Both the position numbers and the translations under genes were made by a program. The notes under the pieces were generated by a model that was not told the DNA's origin, ran no database searches, and was given only the letters and a program-made list of their open reading frames with translations. Below, piece after piece: positions 35,152 to 45,625 of a stretch of 64,000 nucleotides of DNA (within the stretch, counting starts at the first letter, position 1; the number at the start of each line of letters is the position of its first letter). Origin of the DNA: Proteus hauseri ATCC 700826 (GTDB lineage: Bacteria > Pseudomonadota > Gammaproteobacteria > Enterobacterales > Enterobacteriaceae); NCBI RefSeq assembly GCF_001654965.1, contig NZ_LXEV01000016.1, positions 186,001 to 250,000 on the forward strand, written 5' to 3'.

Positions 35152-36183
35152 CTATTTACCCATTTTTACTTCGGTAACCCACTTATTAATTAGCTCCTTA
35201 CGTACATCACTATCGCCATATTTATCCATGTCGTAGTTAATCAGTTTTAGGTCAGCTAATTTCAGTGCCATTGGTGAGGATTCAGCCGAGGTATTAGTGA
35301 GAATTTGGTAAGATTTACCCTCTTTCCAACTAATTTCCTGAGCTTCTTTAGAGAGTGTCCAATCTACGAATAATTTGGCGTTATCCATATTACGGGCATT
35401 TTTGATAATACTCACACCACCGATTTCATAACCAGTACCTTCGCAAGGTGAAATCAGTTCAAGTGGTGCGCCATTTTCAACTTCTAATGAGTAATCGTGT
35501 AAGAAACCAATACCAATTGCAGCTTCGCCACGGGCTGCATTTCGTGCTGGGGCAATACCCGATTTAGTATATTGGGAGATGTTAGTGTTTAATTTTTTTA
35601 GATAATCAAAGGCTTGTTCTCTTCCCCATAGTTGATCAAAAGTGGCAAGGGCAGTGTAAGCAGTACCTGAGCTTTGTGGATCGGCAATTTGAATTTCGCC
35701 TTTATATTCAGGTTTGATCAAATCTTTCCAACAGGTTGGAACAGCAATACCTTTTTCTTTTAAGCGATCTTTATTGACGCCAAAACCTAAAATACCGACA
35801 TAAACCGCAGAAGAGTAGTTTCCTTTGCGTTTAGCCGGATCACGGAATTGCGGCATGATCTGATCAAGATTCGGCGAGACATAAGGCTCTAATAGATCCA
35901 TTTCACCTGCTTGTGAGTGAGGATCCATTGTACCGCCATACCAAACGTCAGCTTGAGGATTACGTTTTTCAGCTTCAATTTTAGCCAGCGTACTACCAGA
36001 ACCATTACGAACGAAGGTGGTTTTAACATCATACTTATCAGCAAAGGCTTTAGTTTCAGCCTCGCACATAGCATTAGTCGCACTACAATAGACCACTAAG
36101 CGACCCGCAGCATGAGATGACAAACTAACGGCAGAAAGGGCAAGTCCTGCCGCAACGAGCGTAGAGAGGGTTTTCAGTTTCAT
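35152..36183 (-). CDS. afuA: Periplasmic sugar-phosphate binding protein AfuA
   Basis: 343 residues. Signal peptide LKTLSTLVAAGLALSAVSLSSHAA. Type 2 periplasmic-binding fold: LVVYCSATNAMCEAETKAF, NGSGSTLAKIEAEKRNPQADVWYGG, YVGILGFGVNKDRLKEKGI. In the characterised AfuA this protein binds hexose-6-phosphates and related sugar phosphates instead of iron. Its start follows the uhpC stop by only 2 nt with an AGG site inside the end of uhpC, so uptake is coupled to the sensor genes. Ligand assignment is by family and context. Confidence 0.9.
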   Translation of the reverse strand: MKLKTLSTLVAAGLALSAVSLSSHAAGRLVVYCSATNAMCEAETKAFADKYDVKTTFVRNGSGSTLAKIEAEKRNPQADVWYGGTMDPHSQAGEMDLLEPYVSPNLDQIMPQFRDPAKRKGNYSSAVYVGILGFGVNKDRLKEKGIAVPTCWKDLIKPEYKGEIQIADPQSSGTAYTALATFDQLWGREQAFDYLKKLNTNISQYTKSGIAPARNAARGEAAIGIGFLHDYSLEVENGAPLELISPCEGTGYEIGGVSIIKNARNMDNAKLFVDWTLSKEAQEISWKEGKSYQILTNTSAESSPMALKLADLKLINYDMDKYGDSDVRKELINKWVTEVKMGK

Positions 36184-36185
36184 GT

Positions 36186-37523
36186 TCAGAACCTTTTAAA
36201 TGTGTCGTCATCGGAAAATGAAAGTGGGCCTACCGAATGTTCTCGTTTACTGACATCAGCAATCAGTAAAGGCATAAGTAGTAGTCCCATTAAGGCCGCA
36301 GCACTGGTTAATAATGCAAACATCCCAGTCCAACCATAATGCGCCATGACCTGACTTAACGGCCAACCTGCCATTGCCGCCCCTAAATAGGCGTACAATC
36401 CCAAGTAGCCTGTTACCGTTCCTGCTGCATTTTTATGACAATATTCTGTAGCAGCAAGTCCGATTAACATCTGAGGTCCAAACACAAAAAAACCGATACT
36501 GAAAAAACAGGCTGCGAGCAGGGCATAATGATGAATAGGTATTAACCAAAGTGCTGTTACTGCGGTAAAAAGTCCCAGTGAAAACAGCAATATCATCGGT
36601 GCTCGTTGACCTCGGAATAATAAATCCGAGCCCCAGCCTGAACATAACGCGCCTAATAAGCCCCCCACTTCAAATAAAGAGAGAATAGCATTTGCACTTA
36701 GTAAGTTTGCGCCATGTGTTTCTGATAACCAGATATTTCCCCAATCATTTATCGCCATCCGTATCAGATAAACTAAAATATAAGAAAAACCTAGCAACCA
36801 AATCATTCGGTTAAATAAAATGCTCTCTTTCAAGATATTTAGCATAGGTTTAGCTGGCGAAGCTTGTTCTTGGCGTAATTCTAATATATCGCGTCGCCAC
36901 ACACCTACGGTTGGAAGCCCTTCTTCAGCGGGGGTTCCTGTTAATCGTACACATAACCAAAAGCCCATTACAATGCCAATAATTCCGGGAATAAGCAGTG
37001 CAATTTGCCAGCTATAATGTGTTGCTAACCATGCCGCTAAAATGGGAAGGCTCATACCACCAAGGTTGATTGATATATTCCACAATCCCCACCAAAAACC
37101 ACGTTCATTACGTGAATACCAGTGAGTTAATAACCTTGCACAAGGGGGCCATCCCCATCCTTGAAAGAAACCATTAAGTGCCCAGACCAAAAGTAGTGCA
37201 GGAAAAGACAAACAGTAGGCGAAAATAATATTCATCACTCCTGTCATCACTAATCCTGCGCCCATAAACCAGCGGTATCCCGTCTGATCATGGAAAATAC
37301 CAGAAAAGAATTTTGATAAGCCATAAGTCAGATAAAATAAGCTAGCTATCCAGCCGATATCTCCTTTATCCAGATTTAATTCAATCTGCATAACAGGCAT
37401 AACAAAATTGACGCTTTTACGTGTGAGATAGAAGGTGGCATAGCCAATGATCATCGACAGCATTAAGTTTTTGCGCCAAAAATCATAGGTCTTATTAATT
37501 GATGCCGAGTTTTTACCTGCCAT
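36186..37523 (-). CDS. uhpC: Hexose-phosphate sensor UhpC (MFS-type)
   Basis: 445 residues, 12 membrane segments, organophosphate:phosphate antiporter family. It aligns with E. coli UhpC: FWRKNLMLSMIIGYATFYLTRKSVN, YLTYGLSKFFSGI, FFQGWGWPPCARLLTHWYSRNERGFWWGLWN, RMAINDWGNIWLSE and GFFVFGPQMLIGLAATE. UhpC is a receptor for external glucose-6-phosphate that works with the UhpB kinase. It lies 83 nt after uhpB and abuts afuA. It could also transport, but the uhpAB neighbours favour sensing. Confidence 0.9.
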   Translation of the reverse strand: MAGKNSASINKTYDFWRKNLMLSMIIGYATFYLTRKSVNFVMPVMQIELNLDKGDIGWIASLFYLTYGLSKFFSGIFHDQTGYRWFMGAGLVMTGVMNIIFAYCLSFPALLLVWALNGFFQGWGWPPCARLLTHWYSRNERGFWWGLWNISINLGGMSLPILAAWLATHYSWQIALLIPGIIGIVMGFWLCVRLTGTPAEEGLPTVGVWRRDILELRQEQASPAKPMLNILKESILFNRMIWLLGFSYILVYLIRMAINDWGNIWLSETHGANLLSANAILSLFEVGGLLGALCSGWGSDLLFRGQRAPMILLFSLGLFTAVTALWLIPIHHYALLAACFFSIGFFVFGPQMLIGLAATEYCHKNAAGTVTGYLGLYAYLGAAMAGWPLSQVMAHYGWTGMFALLTSAAALMGLLLMPLLIADVSKREHSVGPLSFSDDDTFKRF

Positions 37524-37605
37524 AACATCCTCTCTGATGCTACAAATGTAAAAAAAATGTCGAGTAAAAGAATGAGAGAAGGTTGTAGATGACTAAGAAA
37601 AAGTC

Positions 37606-39150
37606 TTAGTTTTCACTGTTTTCTTCTGAATTTGTGGGTAAGTTAACAATTATTTTCGTACCGTTATGACTTGTCACACTCCAATCTCCCCCTAAAGCAC
37701 GAATACGTTCTTCAATACCGCGCAAGCCAAATCCGCTATTTTGTTGTATTGGTAACATACCGATACCGTTATCACTAATCACTAACCGCAATTGGTTTTG
37801 CGTTTGGGTCAATGAAATTTGAATATGTGTCGCATCAGCATGTTTACTAATATTATTAAGCAGCTCTTGTACTAAACGGTAAAGTGTGAAAATAACGGTT
37901 TCATTTTCAGGCTCTTTATCAAGAGAGTAATTGAAATGACAGCTGATATTATTTTCAGCAAATGAGAATTCATTAATTAAATGATGTAGTGCTTTTTCGA
38001 GCGACATCTCTTCTAAAACAGGGGGGCGTAATTGGCGCAAAAGTTGGCGCGTTGATTGATGAATTTGCTGAGCTAATCGCTCAATTTGCTCGCCTGTTTG
38101 GCGTGTTTTATCGTTAGTAGCGGTTTTTTTCATTAGCATCGATTGAATTTGAATCGCTGTAATATTCTGCCCAATTTCATCATGCAACTCTCTCGCTATC
38201 GCTTTTTTTACATCTTCTTCGGTATGAACTAATTTTTCCATTAATACGCGTCTTGCTTGCAGTTCTTGTTCTAATCGATGGCGATAATGGCGTAAATTAT
38301 GAGCTAACTGTTGTTGCCGACTAATGGCGATACCTAAACCGATGCCAATAATGGCTTGCGTAGTTAAAAACATTTCTAACTCACGCAAATCATCAAATGC
38401 ACCATTAAATTGGCGAGCAAAAGTAATAATTAAACTTCCTAAAAGGGCGGATAATACGCCGCCTTGCCAGCCATAGCGGTAAGCCATAAAGACATTAGGA
38501 ATAAAGACCAAAATAACTAATAAGCGCTCTATTTCAGGTGTTAAAAAAAACTGGGCGCTTAATCCAATAATGCAAAATAGAAATCCCCACATTAATAATG
38601 AAGTTCTTAATGGCGGATCAGGTGTACCGTCTGGAATTAAAATTCGGTTTTGTAATTCCCGTAGATATTCATAAAGTAAAAATACAAAGGGTGCGAGTAA
38701 TATTCCACCGGTGACTGAAGTGAGGAAAATACCGCTAGTGGTATTCAGATAAAAACCAAGCATAAAGGCTTGTAATAAACTATTAAAACCTACAGCGCCA
38801 ATTAATAGTGTTAAACGTTGCCAATAAAGAGGATATCGCCACCAAATGCGCTGAACTTCTAATGCGATAATTAGGCTTAATACGGGAGAGAGATAAATAA
38901 TAGAGTGAGTAATTAATTGCTCTTGTGCTAACCAATAATAAAGCCCCCATTCGGCAAATAACATGGGTAACCAAAATCGTCGCCAGAGCAAAATAACCAA
39001 TGCAAGGCGTAAACCTTGAGGTAAAAATAGCGCAGCCTGCTGGCCATTTTTACTCAAATAAAAGCCAATAATCCACAGCGAAAGCCAGAGTAAAGAGTAG
39101 GTGAGTAATAAAAAGATGGATTGCAAAAGAAAACGCATTCCTCTTTTCAT
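37606..39150 (-). CDS. uhpB: Sensor histidine kinase UhpB (MASE1 membrane domain)
   Basis: About 514 residues from the ATG at 39150; a TTG at 39168 inside uhpA is the alternative. The first 280 residues are a multi-pass MASE1 domain. Then a coiled coil (LRHYRHRLEQELQARRVLMEKLVHTEEDVKKAIARELHDEIGQNITAIQ) carries the phospho-accepting His of a HisKA_3 domain (RELHDEIGQ). ATPase motifs follow: VQELLNNISKHA (N box), VISDNGIGM (G1) and GFGLRGIEERI (G2). It phosphorylates UhpA on a signal from UhpC. Confidence 0.93.
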   Translation of the reverse strand: MKRGMRFLLQSIFLLLTYSLLWLSLWIIGFYLSKNGQQAALFLPQGLRLALVILLWRRFWLPMLFAEWGLYYWLAQEQLITHSIIYLSPVLSLIIALEVQRIWWRYPLYWQRLTLLIGAVGFNSLLQAFMLGFYLNTTSGIFLTSVTGGILLAPFVFLLYEYLRELQNRILIPDGTPDPPLRTSLLMWGFLFCIIGLSAQFFLTPEIERLLVILVFIPNVFMAYRYGWQGGVLSALLGSLIITFARQFNGAFDDLRELEMFLTTQAIIGIGLGIAISRQQQLAHNLRHYRHRLEQELQARRVLMEKLVHTEEDVKKAIARELHDEIGQNITAIQIQSMLMKKTATNDKTRQTGEQIERLAQQIHQSTRQLLRQLRPPVLEEMSLEKALHHLINEFSFAENNISCHFNYSLDKEPENETVIFTLYRLVQELLNNISKHADATHIQISLTQTQNQLRLVISDNGIGMLPIQQNSGFGLRGIEERIRALGGDWSVTSHNGTKIIVNLPTNSEENSEN

Positions 39151-39151
39151 A

Positions 39152-39784
39152 TTAAAGTGTTCCAGCAATTAATTGATGTTTTAATGCGAAGTGGACTAAA
39201 TCAATTGTTGTTTCACAGGCCAGTTTACCTAACACATTAGCGCGGTGGACATGCACTGTTTTATGGCTCAGATTGAGTTGTAGTGCAATAGTTTTGACAT
39301 TGACACCTTGTACCAAAAGATTAAACACTTCTCTTTCTCGTGGCGTTAAAGCTTGTAAGGCATCTTCTTTTTCTGGTGTATGACGCAGTGCCTTCATCGC
39401 ATCAGTGCAGAGATAGCATCCTCCTTGATAGACTGCTCGTACAGCTTGCACCAACTCCTCAGGACCACAGCGTTTGGTTAAATAGCCGCGAGCACCAGAA
39501 TCTAGCGCACTTTGAACAAAAGCGGGGGTATCGTAAATGCTTAAAATAATAGTACGAAAATCAGGGCGTTTTTGTTTTAAACGACTCTGTAGTTGAAGCC
39601 CACTTTCTCCTGGCATAGAGAGATCCATAACGGCAACATCGATGTCGTTATGCAATAAATCGGGCCACGCTTCTTGTCCATTAGCATATTCACCAACGAT
39701 ATGAATATCGGATTCTAACATTAGCAGCTGTGCAAACCCTGATCGCACAACAATGTGATCATCAACTAAAGCAACTTTTATCAT
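39152..39784 (-). CDS. uhpA: Response regulator UhpA (NarL/LuxR type)
   Basis: 210 residues. Receiver domain with DDH (residues 8-10), phospho-acceptor Asp in VAVMDLSMPGESG (about 54) and Lys in GYLTKR. C-terminal LuxR helix-turn-helix: LTPREREVFNLLVQGVNVKTIALQLNLSHKTVHVHRANVLGKL. Its stop is followed 1 nt later by the uhpB ATG. In E. coli UhpA activates uhpT; here no uhpT adjoins, so the likely target is this cluster's own afuABC. Confidence 0.93.
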   Translation of the reverse strand: MIKVALVDDHIVVRSGFAQLLMLESDIHIVGEYANGQEAWPDLLHNDIDVAVMDLSMPGESGLQLQSRLKQKRPDFRTIILSIYDTPAFVQSALDSGARGYLTKRCGPEELVQAVRAVYQGGCYLCTDAMKALRHTPEKEDALQALTPREREVFNLLVQGVNVKTIALQLNLSHKTVHVHRANVLGKLACETTIDLVHFALKHQLIAGTL

Positions 39785-39959
39785 AATTTTTATTAGTAAA
39801 GAGTCGTCAGATAATACTTATCCGATTTATAACAAGCTATAAGGAGATATGCGAGTAAAAAGGGAGAAGAAACACGGTTTTGAACGTTATATCTCATTTT
39901 GAATTAGGTGAATCGAGACAAGAGAATAATAACCTAGAGTTATTTGTTACTAAAGGATA

Positions 39960-39999
39960 TGACCCACAAGTAGGGAACATCCACTTGTGGGTCATTAAG
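39960..39999. terminator. Long inverted repeat downstream of panD
   Basis: ATGACCCACAAG and CTTGTGGGTCAT are perfectly complementary 12-mers around a loop of about 12 nt. It lies between the end of panD and the promoter of uhpA. The following T-run is short, so termination is likely but not textbook. Confidence 0.6.
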
Positions 40000-40022
40000 G
40001 AAGATAATAATAAAAAGACGAA

Positions 40023-40403
40023 TTAAGCAACCTGAACGGGTACTGCTTTTGCGATACGCTTCATTTCATTATTGTCTTCAAAATAAGCAATATTAGGTTT
40101 ATGGCTACGCGCATCACTATCAGGAATTTGCACATAAGAGCAAATAATTAAGCGATCACCTACGGCTGCACGACGAGCAGCAGCGCCATTAACAGAAATA
40201 ATGCGAGATCCTCTTTCAGCGCAAATAGCATAGGTTGAGAAACGCTCGCCATTATCGACGTTATAAATATCGATAGCTTCGTTTTCCAATATGCCCGCAG
40301 CATCCATAAAGTCTTGATCAATAGCGCAAGAGCCCTCGTAATGAAGATCAGCTTGTGTGACTTTAACGCGGTGTAACTTGCCTTGTAACATTGTGCGTAG
40401 CAT
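40023..40403 (-). CDS. panD: Aspartate 1-decarboxylase
   Basis: 126 residues from the ATG at 40403, with AGGA nine bases upstream; this gives exactly the usual length. Extension to 40433 is not needed. The self-cleavage site Gly24-Ser25 lies in [15 protein letters not shown], generating the pyruvoyl group. Also [19 protein letters not shown] and the ending [15 protein letters not shown]. It makes beta-alanine from aspartate for pantothenate. Last gene of panBCD. Confidence 0.97.
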   Translation of the reverse strand: MLRTMLQGKLHRVKVTQADLHYEGSCAIDQDFMDAAGILENEAIDIYNVDNGERFSTYAICAERGSRIISVNGAAARRAAVGDRLIICSYVQIPDSDARSHKPNIAYFEDNNEMKRIAKAVPVQVA

Positions 40404-40446
40404 TGTTGTGTTTCCTAATTTTCTAATGACCAATACAGCTGATTAA

Positions 40447-41298
40447 TTACACAAGATTGACTTGTCGATTATCAATTAAGCGGGTATTGCCTAACCATGC
40501 CGCCATTAAAATTACCGCGCGTTGGCTCTCGTCATTTAATGGTGTAAGGGTATCAGCATCGCAAATAAAACACTCATCAGCACGAAAACCTTGCTGTTCA
40601 AGAGTGTGTTTTGCTGTTTGTAATATCTGATTGACGTCGTGATTACCCGATTTTAATTGCTCAGCAATTTCTTGCATTGCTTGATAAAGTGCAGGCGCTT
40701 GTTGTTTCTCGTTATCTGTTAACAAACGATTACGAGAGCTTAATGCAAGGCCATTTTTATCACGCACAATAGCAACAGGAATGATGCTGATATCGATACA
40801 TAAATCATGCACCATTTTTTTGATGACTTGCAATTGCTGATAATCTTTTTCACCAAACATTGCAACATCAGGCTGAACTAAATTAAATAGTTTGCTAACC
40901 ACTGTGGTTACACCACGGAAATGCCCCGGACGACTGGCTCCTTCTAAAATAGTCGAAAGCACAGGCACATCAACAGTGGTCTGATTTTCCATCCCATTTG
41001 GGTACATCTCTTTGGCAGAAGGTGCAAAAATGATATCGACATTTTTATCACGTAATAATTCGCAATCTTCTTGTAGCGTGCGTGGGTAGTTAGCTAAATC
41101 GGCTTCTCTATCAAATTGGAGTGGATTAACAAAAATAGAGGCGATAACGACATCCGCATGAATGCGAGCTTCTTCAATTAGTTTTAGGTGACCTTGGTGA
41201 AGATTACCCATTGTTGGAACCAGTGCAATGCGTTTACCTTCTTGCTTCAATCGCTTGATTTCTCTGCGTAAGATAAGCGTAGTTTCAATAATTAGCAC
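40447..41298 (-). CDS. panC: Pantothenate synthetase
   Basis: 283 residues, starting at a GTG with GGAG seven bases upstream. Nucleotidyltransferase HIGH-type motif in [15 protein letters not shown] (about residues 28-42), ATP/pantoate site [35 protein letters not shown] and the KMSKS-like GLALSSRN. It joins pantoate and beta-alanine using ATP. Forms an operon with panB (42 nt upstream) and panD (43 nt downstream). Confidence 0.96.
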   Translation of the reverse strand: MLIIETTLILRREIKRLKQEGKRIALVPTMGNLHQGHLKLIEEARIHADVVIASIFVNPLQFDREADLANYPRTLQEDCELLRDKNVDIIFAPSAKEMYPNGMENQTTVDVPVLSTILEGASRPGHFRGVTTVVSKLFNLVQPDVAMFGEKDYQQLQVIKKMVHDLCIDISIIPVAIVRDKNGLALSSRNRLLTDNEKQQAPALYQAMQEIAEQLKSGNHDVNQILQTAKHTLEQQGFRADECFICDADTLTPLNDESQRAVILMAAWLGNTRLIDNRQVNLV

Positions 41299-41340
41299 GG
41301 CGCGACTCCTTTAAATAATATAAGTTAATTCAGAGAGTAA

Positions 41341-42132
41341 TTAGTTAAATGTATGCTGTTCTTGTGGGAATAATCCCTGTTCAACTTGTTGAACATAAAG
41401 GCTGACTGCACCTTGCAAAGAACCCGCTTCTTGTAAAAAATTTTTAGAAAATTTTGGAGGTTGAGGTGTTAATCCTAATAAATCATGCATAACGAGAATT
41501 TGGCCATCAGTTACATTACCAGCCCCAATACCAATGACAGGCATTGTTAGCACATCAGTGACTGCTTTTGCTAGTGAAACCGGAACACACTCTAAAACAG
41601 CCAGTTGAGCACCTGCACTTTCAAGTGACATTGCATCTTGTTTTAATTGTTCTGCTGCTGCAAGTTCTCTACCTTGTATTTTATAACCACCAAAAACATT
41701 AACGGATTGCGGTGTTAATCCTAAATGAATACAGACCGGAACAGCACGCTCGGTGAGCATTTTTACTGTTGAAATTAACCAGCTTCCACCTTCAATTTTG
41801 ACCATATTGGCACCTGCTTGCATCAAGATAGCGGCATTAAGGCAAGCTTGTTTTGGCGTTGCGTAAGACATAAAAGGCATATCCGCAATAAGGAAGGCAT
41901 TTGGGGCGCCTGCTCTTACGCAACGTGTGTGATAAGCAATTTGCTCTATGGTCACAGGCAGCGTGCTGTTATGACCTTGTAGTGTCATACCTAATGAATC
42001 ACCAATTAGCATTGCTTGAATGCCTTCTTGTGCAAACAGACGGGCAAAACTCGCATCATAAGCTGTGATAGTGGCAAATTTTTTCTTTTCTTGCTTATAG
42101 CGATTGAGCGTTGAAAGCGTAGTTGGTTTCAT
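41341..42132 (-). CDS. panB: 3-methyl-2-oxobutanoate hydroxymethyltransferase
   Basis: 263 residues. TIM-barrel landmarks are [27 protein letters not shown] (metal-binding Asp), [43 protein letters not shown] and [22 protein letters not shown]. It adds a hydroxymethyl group from methylene-tetrahydrofolate to ketoisovalerate, the first step of pantothenate synthesis. GGAG precedes the ATG. First gene of the pan operon. Confidence 0.97.
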   Translation of the reverse strand: MKPTTLSTLNRYKQEKKKFATITAYDASFARLFAQEGIQAMLIGDSLGMTLQGHNSTLPVTIEQIAYHTRCVRAGAPNAFLIADMPFMSYATPKQACLNAAILMQAGANMVKIEGGSWLISTVKMLTERAVPVCIHLGLTPQSVNVFGGYKIQGRELAAAEQLKQDAMSLESAGAQLAVLECVPVSLAKAVTDVLTMPVIGIGAGNVTDGQILVMHDLLGLTPQPPKFSKNFLQEAGSLQGAVSLYVQQVEQGLFPQEQHTFN

Positions 42133-42514
42133 TATAACAAACTCCGAGATGTGTGTTTTTTGCGTGTGGATGAAATTATTTATTTCATTTAATTATTTGT
42201 TTATTAAAGAAAATATGACATAAATAATATATGACAATCTCAGATTGTAGCATTTAAGACGTAAAAACGAAGAAAAAGTAATTAGATGGACAATAAAAAA
42301 TTAAAAATAATAAAATATTTTTATGTTTATCAATTAATTAAAAATGAAAGTATTAAATTAATTATAAAAAAAAGAGAAGGGAAAAATACAAATAACGGGA
42401 GTAATAAAGAGAGAAGAAATAATGAAAATAAAGAGTTAGTGGTGAAGTGGGTTGATACTGCGTTGATTTTCAACAGTACCAACCTTAAACATCAGTTAGG
42501 CATTTAAAGTAAAA
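42133..42514. other. Region between panB and folK
   Basis: About 380 bp, extremely A/T-rich around 42290-42430, where a 73-codon plus-strand frame opens by low-complexity sequence (Lys/Asn/Ile runs) with no ribosome site and no recognisable domain. Probably non-coding and holding the panB promoter. E. coli has a fimbrial cluster at this point; nothing of it is seen. Confidence 0.5.
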
Positions 42515-43009
42515 CTACCACTTTTCCATACCGTTTTCAGGTACGAGCGCTAATCTGTCTGTTAATAATTCACCATCAGGGAAACGCAGGTTTGGTGCTA
42601 ATTCTGCTAATGGATAGAGCATAAATTCACGCACTTTTAGCCCGTAATGAGGAACAGTTAGGCGTTGCGTTTGTATAACCTCATTACCAAACAACATAAT
42701 ATCGAGATCTAATGTTCTCGGCCCCCAGCGATGACCTTCTTTTCTTACTCGGCCGTGAGCGAGCTCAATGGCTTGGGTATTATCAAGTAAGACTTCTGGG
42801 GCTAATTCAGTATCAACAGCAACAGCAACATTTAAGTAATCAGGTTGATCTTGTGGACCCATAGGGCGCGAACGATACCATGACGATTGGGCGATAAGCT
42901 CCGTTTGTGGTATTTCGCTAATCGCTTTAATCGCTGATTTAACCTGTTCATCTGGCGAGTTTAAATTACTACCAAGAATAATATAAACCCGTTGTTTTTG
43001 CTTACTCAT
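42515..43009 (-). CDS. folK: 6-hydroxymethyl-7,8-dihydropterin pyrophosphokinase
   Basis: 164 residues. HPPK motifs: [31 protein letters not shown] and the signature [15 protein letters not shown] (about residues 91-105) with its metal-binding Asp pair. Makes the pyrophosphorylated pterin for folate. It overlaps the end of pcnB by 8 nt, a conserved arrangement in enterobacteria. Confidence 0.96.
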   Translation of the reverse strand: MSKQKQRVYIILGSNLNSPDEQVKSAIKAISEIPQTELIAQSSWYRSRPMGPQDQPDYLNVAVAVDTELAPEVLLDNTQAIELAHGRVRKEGHRWGPRTLDLDIMLFGNEVIQTQRLTVPHYGLKVREFMLYPLAELAPNLRFPDGELLTDRLALVPENGMEKW

Positions 43010-44561
43010 TGCTGTTTTCTTGTCTCACTGAGTTATTTTTTGCATTAGGATTACGTGGGCGTTTATGTTGGCGTGGGCGTCTACGCATTGGTGCTTGGCC
43101 AAGCTCAGAAACCATTGAACGTTGCTGAGTATTATTTGATGCCTGAAAATCAGCCCACCATGTCGCCAGCGCTTCAAGTTCTGGGTTTCTTTGCACATTT
43201 GCACGTAACTCAAGTAAATCAAATGCTGCACGGAATTTAGGGTGCTCAAGTAATTTATTGGCACGACGGCCTTGGCGTTTAGGTAAACGTTGTTGTAATT
43301 GCCAAATATCGCGCATCATAGTGGTGATACGTTTAGGAAGGGCAATAGTACGACACTGCTCATCTAAAACATCATTCATTGCCATTGCAAAGGCATCGTA
43401 GTAAGAAAGCCCACTTTCTTGTGTGAGTTTTTCTGCATGTTCTATTAATGGATACCACAACATCGCCGCAAATAAGAATGCAGGGTTAACACGCATATCT
43501 TTACTTAAACGGTAGTCGGTGTTTTTGAGAACTTGTTCTAACATTCTCTCCATTGGTGTGTCTTGTTGCTCTGTTATTCTTGAGGCAATTTGTGGGAACA
43601 GTGGCTCAAGTAACTTAAAGTGGCGCATCAATTTATAGGTTTTATAACCTTGCCCTGTTTGCAGTAGTTTTAACGACTCTTCAAATAGGCGCGCAGAAGG
43701 AATATTTCGCAGTAATGGGGCCAATTCGCTAATAGGCGCTGCCGTTTCTGGCTCAATGCGCATATCAAGCTTACTGGCAAAACGAATGGCTCTAAGCATT
43801 CTTACCGGATCTTCACGGTAACGTGTTTCAGGTGAGCCGATTAAACGAATAATTCCTGCTTTAAGATCGGCTAAGCCACCCACATAATCGCGTACAGCAA
43901 AATCATCAACACCGTAATAGAGACTATTTAGAGTAAAGTCTCGGCGAATGGCATCTTCTTCAATAGAGCCGAAGATATTATCACGCAGCAACATACCACT
44001 TTGTGCTTGTTGAGATTGGTTGTTGTCAGATATGACATGGTCTTCATGAGAGCCACGGAATGTTGCGACTTCAATCACTTCAGGGCCAAACATAATATGC
44101 GCCAAACGAAAGCGACGACCGACTAAACGGCTATTGCGAAATAGTCGGCGAACTTCTTCTGGTGTGGCATTAGTGGCAATGTCAAAATCTTTTGGTTTTT
44201 TTCCCAGTAATAAATCGCGTACACCACCGCCTACTAAATAGGCTTGAAAGCCTGAGTTATTTAGACGATAAAGAACTTTCAATGCATTATCACTGATATC
44301 TTTACGCGATATAGGGTGTTGATCTCTTGGGATCACAGTCATTGGCAAATCACTCCCGTTCGCCTTTTCTTTGTTACTACTTTTTTTACGGGGACGGTCT
44401 GCAGATGGGGCAGGACGCCGACGCACAGGTTTGTGTGTTTCTTGTTTAGGTTGGTCAGATGTAGTGACTCGCCTTTCACTTGCTACCGGTTGTTGTGTGT
44501 CTGACGACTTAGTTTGTCGCCCTAGCAGATTACGGCAGAAATGCGCTACTCGGTTAAAAAT
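43002..44561 (-). CDS. pcnB: Poly(A) polymerase I, starting at AUU
   Basis: The ATG-type frame opens at 44426, but the reading frame continues upstream without stops to an ATT at 44561 placed six bases after GAGG. From there it encodes (M)[15 protein letters not shown], matching the E. coli start MFTRVANFCRKVLSRE, which is also initiated at AUU. Total about 519 residues, with extra low-complexity sequence (residues about 17-70) before [15 protein letters not shown]. Nucleotidyltransferase core: [36 protein letters not shown]. Basic C-terminal tail. Adds poly(A) tails to RNA, promoting decay. Confidence 0.93.
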   Translation of the reverse strand: MFNRVAHFCRNLLGRQTKSSDTQQPVASERRVTTSDQPKQETHKPVRRRPAPSADRPRKKSSNKEKANGSDLPMTVIPRDQHPISRKDISDNALKVLYRLNNSGFQAYLVGGGVRDLLLGKKPKDFDIATNATPEEVRRLFRNSRLVGRRFRLAHIMFGPEVIEVATFRGSHEDHVISDNNQSQQAQSGMLLRDNIFGSIEEDAIRRDFTLNSLYYGVDDFAVRDYVGGLADLKAGIIRLIGSPETRYREDPVRMLRAIRFASKLDMRIEPETAAPISELAPLLRNIPSARLFEESLKLLQTGQGYKTYKLMRHFKLLEPLFPQIASRITEQQDTPMERMLEQVLKNTDYRLSKDMRVNPAFLFAAMLWYPLIEHAEKLTQESGLSYYDAFAMAMNDVLDEQCRTIALPKRITTMMRDIWQLQQRLPKRQGRRANKLLEHPKFRAAFDLLELRANVQRNPELEALATWWADFQASNNTQQRSMVSELGQAPMRRRPRQHKRPRNPNAKNNSVRQENSNE

Positions 44562-44653
44562 ATGACACCTCGAATAATAAATTCTGATAATTAAAAAAAA
44601 TTAAGCGGCTAATCATAGCCTACTGAACATTTTTTGAGAATGCTTTGTGTAGT

Positions 44654-45568
44654 TTATTCATACCCTTGTTGTTGATTACCTTGCTGAGTTACCTCAGAAA
44701 GTGACCACTGGGCTGTCGCAATCTCTAATAATTCGGATAACGAATAATCTTGCCAACCTGTTATAACTGGTTGATTTAAAAAATGTAATGCATCAATAAT
44801 CACCACTCTCGGATCCGTGTTAGGTAATGCATGAGCATGATTTTGCTTCGATAATTTATTTCCAGCATGATTTATTGCTAAGGGTAAATGAGCATAACGA
44901 GGAACAGGTAAATTAAGCTGTTTATGTAAGCTAATTTGTCGCAACGTGGGGTCAAGTAGGTCTGCACCTCTTACGACTTCTGTTACACCTTGATAATGGT
45001 CATCAATTACTGTCACTAGATTATACGCAAATAAGTTATCTTTTCTGTGAATAATCATGTCTTCTAATGCGAGAGAGGGGTTTTTAAGGTAATAAGTTCC
45101 CTGAACTTCATCCTCAAAATGATAAATAGGATGCTGTTGAATCAATCGCCATGCCTTATTTGCTTTAAACGCACTAAATAGGTTATCGGTTAAATCATAT
45201 CGATGGCGGCAATGATTATCATAAACCCCCCCTAAATCATGTAACCGATGACGGCTACAATGACAATGATAGCAAACCCCTTGTTGCCATAACATGGACA
45301 ATACTTCTCGATATGCTTCATGGCGTTGTGATTGAAATACGATGTCACCATCCCACAATAGGCCAAAATGTTCTAATGTATGAATTATTGCAGAAATAGC
45401 GCCAGAAGGTTCTCGTTGAGGGTCAATATCATCGATACGAAGAAGCCAACGCCCATGATGTGCGCGAGCTTGGAGATAGCTGCCAAGTGCAGTAACCAAA
45501 GAGCCAAAATGGAGATAGCCCGTTGGTGATGGCGCAAAGCGCCCAATATAGTCTGTAATCTCTTTCAT
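44654..45568 (-). CDS. gluQ: Glutamyl-Q tRNA(Asp) synthetase
   Basis: 304 residues. Class I synthetase catalytic domain without an anticodon-binding domain: GRFAPSPTGYLHFGSLVTALGS (HIGH equivalent), zinc-binding CYHCHCSRHRL, VVRGADLLDPTLRQISLHKQL, and KLSKQNHA (KMSKS equivalent). It puts glutamate on queuosine of tRNA-Asp. Lies 57 nt after dksA, the conserved enterobacterial pair. Confidence 0.95.
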   Translation of the reverse strand: MKEITDYIGRFAPSPTGYLHFGSLVTALGSYLQARAHHGRWLLRIDDIDPQREPSGAISAIIHTLEHFGLLWDGDIVFQSQRHEAYREVLSMLWQQGVCYHCHCSRHRLHDLGGVYDNHCRHRYDLTDNLFSAFKANKAWRLIQQHPIYHFEDEVQGTYYLKNPSLALEDMIIHRKDNLFAYNLVTVIDDHYQGVTEVVRGADLLDPTLRQISLHKQLNLPVPRYAHLPLAINHAGNKLSKQNHAHALPNTDPRVVIIDALHFLNQPVITGWQDYSLSELLEIATAQWSLSEVTQQGNQQQGYE

Positions 45569-45625
45569 CTAAAGATTCAGATAAGCGCCTCAGCACATAT
45601 TTGCACTGAGGCGTTGACTCATCGA

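Noticed and set aside
42286-42507. 73-codon plus-strand frame between panB and folK
   Set aside because: Low-complexity Lys/Asn/Ile content from an A-rich stretch, no ribosome site, no domain.
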